Assembly (NCBI RefSeq): GCF_900324485.2
Contig: NC_046646.1
Span: 21,469,500-21,533,499, forward strand
Length of the DNA stretch: 64,000 nucleotides
Direction: 5' to 3'
Source: Mastacembelus armatus
Taxonomy: Eukaryota > Chordata > Actinopteri > Synbranchiformes > Mastacembelidae
Shown here one piece after another: positions 55,266 through 64,000 of this stretch; the first letter of the stretch is position 1; the number at the start of each line of letters is the position of its first letter. The position numbers and the translations under genes were made by a program. Below the pieces are notes generated by a model. That model saw only the letters and a list, made by a program, of their open reading frames with translations. It was not told the DNA's origin and searched no databases.

Positions 55266-58200
55266 ATGGGAGACTATGATGAAAACACTGCATTCCTCGG
55301 ACAGACTGGTCCTTATTTCTGGACCACATTCTTCCTCTTAAACACAGTTTTTGTCTCAACTGGGTTCAACGGACTTTACATTGTCTTTGTTGGAGCAGCT
55401 CCAAAACACCACTGCTTAATTCCAGATGTCAACTTGACTGAGCAATGGAGAAATGCCATTGTTCCCTTTATGGTTGTTGACGGTGAAGAGGTACGGAGCC
55501 AGTGCAGCAGATATAGGCTTGATGTGGTTAGAAACCTCTCTGCTGAAGGATTTATTCCTGGAAAGGATGTCAACCTCACTAACTTGGAACAGGAGAGATG
55601 CTTGGATGGATGGAACTACAGCAAGGAAATCTACCAATCCAACATAGTCACAGAGGTCAGTTGAATGCACATGTGTGTGTTTTCTGTATAAGATTTTAGT
55701 CATGAGAAAATTTCAATTCTGAACATTTCCAGTTGTGTTTTTTTGGATTTTTTCTTTCTTTTTGTTTGTTTACATAATATGTAACACACATCTTTTTCTA
55801 GTGGGACCTTGTTTGTGACAACCAGTGGAAAGTTCCCTTTGCGTCCTCAACTCTTTTTGTGGGCTACCTCGTGGGATCGCTAATCTCAGGACAGCTTTCT
55901 GACAGGTTTTTCATCCTTCTCAGTGAAATTTCACCAGATGCACTTTCTTCATGATGATTACACACTGAACTGAATGTTACAGGAGAGACCTGGTTAGCTG
56001 CCATTATAATGACAACAGCCCCATCTAGTGTTGAGTTTCACCAAGAAAGATTTGATTTTCACTAAAATAGAAAAGGTCTCTTACATTGACTTTAATCTTA
56101 TGGTAGTGATTACACAAATATCTAAATGGCTGAAAACATTCAGTCCCAAGTCATGTCTTTTCTGGTACTATAAGTTATTTTTTCCCTATAGGTGTCATTA
56201 ATTTAAATTTAGTGTAAATACTCCAAATATTTATGTGATTACTATTTATGAGCTTGAAATTGAGACAACCAGCTGCCTGAAGTAGGTAGTGTAGAGTTGC
56301 TGACCCTGTACATCCTTGCAGAGTATTTTCTGTTAGATGTGGAGGTTCAGCTCTGACAGACCTCAGTGTCGTGTAGCTTTAGTTGTAGAAAAGCATTCAC
56401 AGAGAGGAATGCTTGTGTGTTTAACTATTTAGCTCTTCTGCAGCTGTGAAAACTGTGCACCCAGTGGTTGAGAACTCGGGGGTGAGGGGCAATGTTCAAG
56501 GGACCATGTTAATATGTCCCTATTCAGGCAAATTTACAACTGCCCTCATTTTACCTACCAATAATTGTTGCTAAAATGCTGATTTGAATTTGTTACACCC
56601 AACTTTTTTTTTTTTTTTTTGTTTGGGTTCATGCTATAAAACCCTCTGTAATATTTAGGTTCTTCAGCAAGAACTTTGTAGACAGACTGGACAAGGACAC
56701 AGTGTCTTGACATTGTACAAATAAATAATATATACAATATGTTGTAGGTCTTCACTTGCTGTTGGTTTGTCCTGTCAAGCACATTCTGTTCAGTTTTAAC
56801 TACAATTTATTCACAGAAAATGTGTCAATGCACTGTACAAAACAAGTATAGAAAATAAAAAAAACAATACAAAACTCACTGGAGGTTTGGGATCACTGCT
56901 GCTCCATTATCCTAAAATTATGGATGGAACTGGGACAAAATAATCAAACATGCCCTTATTAAGTATCCTAAAGGCAATGTGTTGTTGAAATACATATCTG
57001 CTTCCATTCAGGTTTGGGAGGAAGAAAGTTGTTTTCATCTCTCTTGGAGCACAGTGTGTCTCAGTCCTGCTTCAGTCCTTCTCTCATTCATGGAGGATGT
57101 TCTGTGTCATGTTCCTCTTTGTTGGAGCCTCCCAGATATCCATCTATATTTCTGCTTTTGTTCTAGGTAAGAATTTTACAATTTTCATCATCCTGACTTT
57201 TATAAATTAATTTCAAAAACATCTCAGATATTCTTTCACCTGCACAAATACTGTGGTGCTGGGTTATCTTCATGCTTGTCATTAACAATTTGGTGTCTTG
57301 AACAGGAACGGAGTTGCTGAGTAAGACTATGCGAGTGCTTTTCACTACTCTTGGGGCTTTCCTTTTCTATTGCATTGGGTACATGACACTACCCTGGATT
57401 GCATACGCCATCAGAGATTGGAGGACTCTGCTTGCTGTTCTGTCCACAACTGCTGTGGTCTACATCCCACTGTGGTGGTATGTTGAACAAAACTGTTATT
57501 GGTTTTTAAGCTAATATTTTGTGCCGGGATATAATGTGCCAACAGTCGGCACAGTAGCAGACAATAACAAACCTAAACTCGATCATGCAGGTTCATTCCA
57601 GAGTCTCCTCGGTGGCTGATCACTCAAGGAAGAGTGGAGGAGGCTGAGGCCATAATCAGAGATGCTGCAAGGAAAAATAAAGTTGAAGCACCACCTGTAA
57701 TTTTTAAAGAAACTGGGGTGAGGCTCACATTTTATTATTCATTTTATTATTGCACTATACAGTGTCTTCGCAGAACAGACACCTAATTGACTTGATGAAT
57801 TGATTATAATGGTTGTAAAGTAAATGTAAAAATGTGTCTGCATAGACCACTCAGACATATTTTACTCAATTAGTTTTCCTTTCCTCAATTCAATCCGGTC
57901 ATAAAATATTTCAGAAATCCTCTCTGTGCAATCCTGGAAAACTGAACCACATGAATAATCTTGTTTGCTTTGCTTTTTAGCAACAGGCTATGCCTCCAAG
58001 CAAGAAATTTACCATGCTTGATGTTCTGAAATCCAAGAACATTAGATGCATCACACTGATGTGTCTCATTCTGTGGTGAGTATGTTAAATATGATTACCG
58101 TATTCACAATTAGAAGACTTTGGTACTTTCTGGTGAAGGTTTATTTGCAGATCACATCAACAAGAAACTGGTAGAATCTCATGTCATTTACTCTACTACA

Positions 58201-60016
58201 AATAACATTTTTCTTGTTTTAGGATGGCAATAAATATTGGGTATTTTGGTTTATCCCTGAACACCTCCAACCTCAGTGGAAATCCCTTCATGAACTGTTT
58301 TTTATCAGCTATTACTGAGGTCCCTGCCTATATTGTTTCTACTTGGCTGTTAAAAAAATGTCCAAGAAGAGTTCTTCTGTCATCGTTCCTTGTCATTGGA
58401 GGAGGAGTTCTTCTGCTCATCCAATTCATCCCTCGGAGTAAGACTTGAGATGTTTTTACCCTTGATAACTGCAGCCTCAGATCAGTGCATTTGTAGGAAA
58501 TTGGTTCAAGAAAGTTATTGTAAACAAAAATAACAGAACTTTCACCGCAGTTTTCATTTTGATTTTGTAAGAGCACACAATAGTTTCAGAAATCATTTTA
58601 GAAGTTTTGTGTCTCTGTCCACCCTAGCCCTTCAGTACGTTGCTGTGGCTCTAGAGATGACTGGGAAGTTTGGTTTCACCATGGCCTTCAGCATTGTCTA
58701 CATCTACACGGCTGAGATTTACCCCACTGTGCTGAGGAACATTGGCATGGGACTGTGCTCTTCTGCTGCACGCATTGGCAGCATTACAGCTCCTTATGTC
58801 ATCTATTTAGGTAATGAGTGTCATATCTCGTAAAGTTGCTGCGTAGTCACTGCATTTTTATGCTGGAGGCATCTATGGAAACAAAAAGGCTGCAAAGGAT
58901 AATTCTTCTCCTTTGGGCTGCTCCCTTCAGGGGTCACCACAGCGAATCATCTGCCTCCATTTAACCCTATCCTCTGTATCCTCCTCACCCATACCAACTA
59001 TCCTCATGTCCTCCTCCTTCACTACATCCAAGAACCTCCTCTTTGGTCTTCCTCTAGGCCTCCTTCCTGGCAGCTCTAACCTCAGCATCCTTTTACCAAT
59101 GTATTCACTGTCCCTCCTCTGAACATGTCCAAACCATCTCAATCTGGCTTCCCTGGCTTTTTCTCCAAAACATCTAAAATGAGCTGTCCCTCTGATGTCC
59201 TCATTCCTGATCCTATCCATCCTCGTCACTCCCAGAGAGAACCTCAACATCTTCAGCTCTGCTACCGCCAGCTCTGCCTCCTGTCTTTGTCTCAGTGCCA
59301 CTGTCTCTAAACCAGACAACATTGCTGGTCTCACCACTGTCTTGTCCACCTTTCCTTTCATTCTTGCTGACACTCTTTTGTCACACATCACACCTGACAC
59401 TTTCCTCCACCCGTTCCAACCTGCTTGCACACGTCTCTTCACTTCTTTTCCACACTCTCTGTTGCTCTGGACTGTTGACCCTAGGTCCTTAAAATCCTCC
59501 ACCTTCTTCACCTCTACTCCTGTAATTAGTGTGTATAAATCTACAAATGTTTTTCTTTTTAGTCAAAAGCATTGCTTATTCTTGATTTACAGGTACTTAC
59601 AATAAGGTTCTACCGTATGTTGTCATGGGAAGTCTCACAATTGCCTCCTCTGTGGTCAACGTTTTCCTTCCGGAGAGCCTCAACAAAGCTCTTCCAGAAA
59701 CAGTGGAGCAGATGCAAGAATGTCAAGGGTAAGTTCGCTTCACCCAGGTCACCGAAGCTCATTTATTTTTCTGGAAAGTTATTAGAACATTGTTTTAGAT
59801 TGGGTAAGATCAAGCAGTCACATCAGTATGGTACTAATAACCTAGAAGGTACAGTGGTTTTAGTAATTTGATCATCTGGCATGTTTAATATTGGTGTCTT
59901 TCGATCACAGGTTGTGCAGTAGACTCAAAAAGCTGAAATATGTCGAAAATGGTGCAAGGGACAACTCATCTATACAACGTGGGGACAAGTCTGATGCGCA
60001 GACTCTTACTTTGTAG
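55266..60016 (+). CDS. Organic cation/carnitine transporter, SLC22A4/A5-like (OCTN), 560 aa
   Basis: Ten exons: 55,266-55,655; 55,802-55,905; 57,012-57,166; 57,306-57,477; 57,591-57,717; 57,981-58,075; 58,223-58,437; 58,628-58,810; 59,593-59,728; 59,911-60,016. The total is 1,683 nt in one frame, with GT-AG junctions and the same exon sizes as its divergent neighbour. It starts [20 protein letters not shown], has a glycosylated first loop (NLTEQW, NLSAEG), [23 protein letters not shown] and [12 protein letters not shown], and ends in a hydrophilic tail KSDAQTLTL. The proteins differ widely, so the head-to-head duplication is old. One intron holds a LINE fragment. The substrate is not known. 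Confidence 0.93.
58885..59515 (-). mobile_element. 3' fragment of an RTE-like LINE
   Basis: An open minus-strand frame of 194 aa (58,927-59,511) contains [20 protein letters not shown], then [20 protein letters not shown] and ends IRCGDP. This is the C-terminal end typical of RTE-like or Expander-like LINE polyproteins in fish, after the reverse transcriptase core. The endonuclease and polymerase parts are missing, as is normal for 5'-truncated copies. It sits in the intron between the 183-bp and 136-bp exons of the plus-strand OCTN gene, in opposite orientation. The clade is my best guess. Confidence 0.8.
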
Positions 60017-61432
60017 TTTCCTGAATGGCCTTCTTTAGCTTTTTTGCTTTAAAGTTATTTTAAATCTGGAAAATACAATTCCAAACATGGAGTGTGGCCC
60101 AAAAATGCAATCCCTATGAATTGTTAGTTTTTTATTCCTTTTTAAATTTTTAGTTAATTCAACAATATTTTCTAGAAATGTTGCAAAGAAAAATAGTTTT
60201 GTATGAAGGTGAAATGCATGCATCTCTGATTGGTCTCTTAATTTTTATCAGACAAAACATTAAAATATTAAATATGAACCAAACTCAAACTGTGTTTGTT
60301 GAGAACTTATTTGCTTCTGGTTTGCCTCAAACAGTTTTATATACATTATTAAAACTTGCATGCTTCATATAGTCTACTCCATGAACCTCCTCATGTGCTG
60401 CTATGCACCAGGACTTTGGTTCTCTGTGATAGTGTATGAAGGATCACAAATTAGCAACTAAGCAAAAGGTCATGACTTCTTTATTGTTAAACCATCCGTG
60501 TGCAATAAACAACTGGAAGGGACCATGACATGCTTTATTGCTGTTTTCACCTCCGTGAAAATGATTTACTCCCAAGAATTGCTTAATTGCATCACATTTT
60601 ACATAACAAATGTTTTTCTTATTACTTGAGTTTGACAGAAAATAAATAAATAAATAAAACCATCCTAAATGTGCACTTGAAGGTCGGTGAAATTCCCGTG
60701 GAGAGTTGTCTGAATGTGTGGACATACAACAAAAACAATTTACTAGTCCATCATTGTCAATGAGGTAAGCAAAACTTGCACTGATTGCTTTACAAGAAAT
60801 AACAATTGAATTTCCCCTTGGGGATTAATAAAGTATTTCTTCTTCTTCTTCTTCTTCTTTAAGGTTTACTATTATAGTTGTTAATCTGAATCCTTTAAAA
60901 TTGAATAAAATACAGAATAAAGAGATAAATCACATTTAGTAGTAGCTACATCATGGCTTACATAAATGCAGTTTTTCTGCTTTCAAAGTACTACACTGGT
61001 TTTGTGTTTGATGTAGTATAGGCATATCTTCATATAATGAATTATTTATAATTCTGCTCCTCTATACTGTTAACACAAATGTGTGGCAATTGCTATACAC
61101 CTGTTACTCTTTCTAACAGTACTGAAAACAGTACTAGTATTAAGGTTTTTAAAACCACTGCCATTTCTGCTAGGTGTGAAAATACTATCTGTGAGATTAC
61201 TATGACTGATAACGTTGCTTCAAATACTAGGCTACTGGCAACATACTGTATATGGTACCACTAATAAACAGTAGTGCTACTACTCCATGTACTACTGTTG
61301 CTACTGTTTTATTAATACAAATATTTCACTACTTAAAAATGTAATTTAAGGTTCAATTAATTATCACAATGTCAGATAAAAGGTATTAGTAGCTGTGTAA
61401 TGAAAAAACTGACAAATGTGTTGATTTTTCAG
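60017..61432. other. Intergenic stretch with a retroposon tail
   Basis: This includes the 3' untranslated region of the OCTN gene and AT-rich DNA with an AATA run (60,641-60,658). At 60,806-60,861 stands aatttccccttggggattaa, then taaagtatttcttctt and a CTT run, a 3' end common to many fish retroposons (SINE/LINE tails). The body of that element is not recognisable. Confidence 0.6.
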
Positions 61433-62873
61433 TGGGACCTGGTTTGTGAGAAACTCTGTCTGGGGAGCTAGTGGGAGCATTTCAGGCCAGGTGTCTCACA
61501 GGTTTGTTATGTAAACAAAAATACAGTGAAAGACGTTGATCTGTATCAAAAAGGATATAAATAAGGTTTGATTTGATTTGAATGTTTTACACAAACAGCA
61601 CAATTTGGATCTTTGTTGTAAAAAAACAAACAAACACGTGTAACATGTTCAGTGATAAACTGCATTTGTTTCACAGGTGTGGAAGGAGGTTGGCACGCTT
61701 TACCACGCTGGTTCTTATTTATTGGTATGGTATTTTACCCAGGTTGGGAACTTTTCAGCTTCATTTTCTTCTTCATGGCTTCTGGGTGATATTCCAACTA
61801 TATCATTGCTTTTGTACTGGGTATGTTTTCCAGTCTGGGTTCACTACTCAATACTGATTTTTTTTTTTGTTTGCAGGTGCTGTATGTAGTACATGTAATG
61901 GCCCAACTATAACCAGGTAGGATGAACAGAAATAGCTGGTGGGTGCTGAAATAGTTCAGTCGAGTACCATCATCTGTAAGTTTCTGCAGTGACAAATATT
62001 TTCTCTTGCTGTCAACAATGGATCAAGACTTTGCCTGAGCGTGACAGACTGAGTGTAAAATAACCAGAAACTTGAGTCTCAGGAGTATTTTGTCAAATTC
62101 TTCTTTGATTTGTTAAATGTACGGGTGCGATGCCTGCAGCAGCCAACTCCCTGCTGGCCTGATCTATGTCCCAGTTTATCAGAACTGTCTACAGAACCTG
62201 TAAAATGACTTGGAGGCTCTTTCTGTCAATTCTGTATTCCCACACATACCGATGGGCAGCGTAGCCACTTTTGGTGCTGTCTTATTCCAGAAACTTTTGG
62301 GAAGACTCTGCCAGAGACCATATCACAAACGCTGCAGATACGCAGGTGAGTTTACTCACTGGACATATTGTTTGTTTACTGGCAGTTAAAACAAAAAGCT
62401 TCCACTGTGCTTCATGATCAACATTAGAAATGGTTGAATATCACAGGATTAGTCAGGAGAAGCTTTTTATGCCACTGTAATTTAGAGAAATTAACAAAAT
62501 GCAAATGTCAGTGCAGGTAGTTTTAATGATTGACAGCTTTGTTTAACTTTAATGAAGAGAGGACAGACAACAGTATTAATTGGTCACTCGTTACCTTTTT
62601 TGTTTTTTTTATGCTACATCTCTGGTAAGGCAGCTTGTAAACTCGTTCCTCTGTGTTAATCACTTATTTGGTTGCTGTTACATGTGCAACAAGGTGTGAT
62701 GCTGTTCCAAACTGTAGTTGAATGAGGAGTTTTAGAGGACAACTGTTTCTAAATCATTTCTCAATGTTCACACAGGAGAAGAAGAAACTGAAAATGAGAA
62801 GAGCAGGTGTGATCATCATAATAAAGAGTCCAAGTTTTTTTATGGCCACAGACTGCAGTCCCACAGTAAATAA
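61433..62873 (+). pseudogene. Broken third OCTN (SLC22A4/A5-like) copy
   Basis: Remnants stand in gene order: exon 2 (61,433-61,501, WDLVCEKLC, 35 bp shorter than normal and out of frame), exon 3 (61,677-61,820, ending YSNYIIAFVLG before a gtatg donor, with an in-frame TGA just upstream), the end of exon 9 (up to 62,345, LIPETFGKTLPETISQTLQI) and a likely tail exon (about 62,776-62,873, EEETENEKSR then HNKESKFFYGHRLQ). Exons 1 and 4-8 were not found. Orientation and position suggest a tandem copy of the gene to its left. Confidence 0.85.
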
Positions 62874-64000
62874 AGGTAAATGGTCTTTTCTACACTCAAA
62901 TGCATTGAAAGCGCTTTTACACTATTTGTCCGTTCACCCACTCGCTCACACAGTGACTCGAACAATCAAACCACCAACCCTCTGGCTCATGGTCGACCTG
63001 CTCGACCTCCTGAGCCACAGCTGCCCCAAGTGGGCAAGTGATGCATTTCATACCTTTGTTTGCATCTTAAAGCATTTATCCAGGTGATTTGATAACAGAT
63101 GTAACATACAGTAATACATGTTTAATGTTAAATCGAGGCATTTCATTAGTATCTAACAGGCAGTGTGTAGGTTTTAGTTTGACAACTTTCTAATACAATT
63201 TCAAATACAACATATCAGGTTTTTTTCAGTCATGATAAGTGAATGAATGACTTATCTCTATAGTTGTTCCTTGTGTTCGCACAGTCCATTAACTTTTATA
63301 CAAGATGGAAATAGACACGTTCATTGTCTGATATGTAGAAATAAGCACCAAACACATTTAAGCTCCAGAACAGTCAATTGATTGAATGACAGCCCGTTTT
63401 TCAGGACGTGTGGCATCTGTTTAAGAAGGGTGGACAGAAAGTAAAAAACAACACACAACACCTGGAAACAAGCAGAAACAATTGCAGGGTTGCAATATGA
63501 GCTGGATGCCTTTTGACAGGCCTGTGTGGGCAAGTTGCTGCAACAATAAACCAATGAGAAACTGCTTTCACTTTAAAGCCTATAAGACTCCAGGCCCAGG
63601 ATTCATAATATTCTTTATTTTCTCCTGTAACTTGGCTGTGGGGTTCACATCACATCCGTTCATTACGCTTTAAATGTCTGGGGAAGCACCACAGCTATGT
63701 GTCACCTGTTTCCGTGGAAGACAGTCATTTCACTTTCAAAGCAGATCTGCCAAGAAGACCCTGTAAATATCTGGGATCCTTTTGTTCTCTAATTAAAAAC
63801 AGCACTACATGCCTTAAGAAGAAGAAGAGGAAGAGGAGTACTTTATTAATACACTCCTCCAGTGTGTTTTTCCAGTTTGAACTGGAGGAGGAAATTGATC
63901 CCAGGCCTGCTGGGAAAGCCGTTGCTGACGGATTAAAATAAAAGTGAAACTAAATGACGACAGATAACCAAGCGTTTGACTCTCAGTCCAGTGACCCTGC
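62874..64000. other. Right-hand edge, nothing firm
   Basis: AT-rich DNA without recognised exons. A purine run with aagaagaagaagaggaagag at 63,817-63,836, followed by tactttattaata and ggaaattgatccc, resembles a decayed retroposon tail like the one at 60,806 in the opposite direction. This is weak. Confidence 0.35.

Noticed and set aside
58913-59605. Plus-strand open frames rich in serine and leucine
   Set aside because: They are the reverse of the LINE fragment, whose minus-strand frame has the recognisable motif.

Overview
The window is vertebrate genomic DNA, almost certainly from a teleost fish. Genes are split by short GT-AG introns, non-coding DNA is AT-rich, and several fish-type DNA transposons (Tc1-like, piggyBac-like, hAT-like), LINE debris and microsatellites are present. 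Exons were assembled by eye from splice signals, reading phase and family similarity.

Left part (about 228-37,870): a tandem array of four units, all transcribed on the minus strand, built from small two-Ig-domain receptors of the CD2/SLAM type. Each receptor has a signal peptide, a V-like domain, a C2-like domain, a transmembrane exon and a short tail with an ITIM-like tyrosine motif. Two near-identical copies are intact (6,934-9,512 and 29,248-31,886, 285 aa each), one is degenerate (17,201-19,803), and one diverged copy is intact (35,176-37,465, 303 aa). Units 1 and 3 are parts of a recent duplication of about 22.3 kb, so the array grew first by a duplication of a gene pair and then by a duplication of the doublet. 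Relics of the second gene type lie in units 1, 2 and 3. A 5' non-coding exon at the left edge implies another receptor copy beyond the window.

Transposons date the array. An hAT-like deletion derivative sits at the same place in units 1 and 3 but not in unit 2. A piggyBac-like element is only in unit 2. A solo LTR and a Tc1-like element are only in unit 3.

Right part: after about 2 kb without a gene and one decayed exon, a complete slc34a2-like sodium/phosphate cotransporter (minus, 40,724-45,212, 611 aa) is followed by two complete slc22a4/5-like (OCTN) transporters arranged head to head (minus 47,574-53,734, 554 aa; plus 55,266-60,016, 560 aa). They share an intergenic region of 1.5 kb. 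A broken third OCTN copy lies at 61,433-62,873. These are epithelial solute carriers; I see no functional link between them and the receptor array.

I found no tRNA, rRNA or CRISPR array. Most open frames outside the genes described are chance frames in repeated non-coding DNA.
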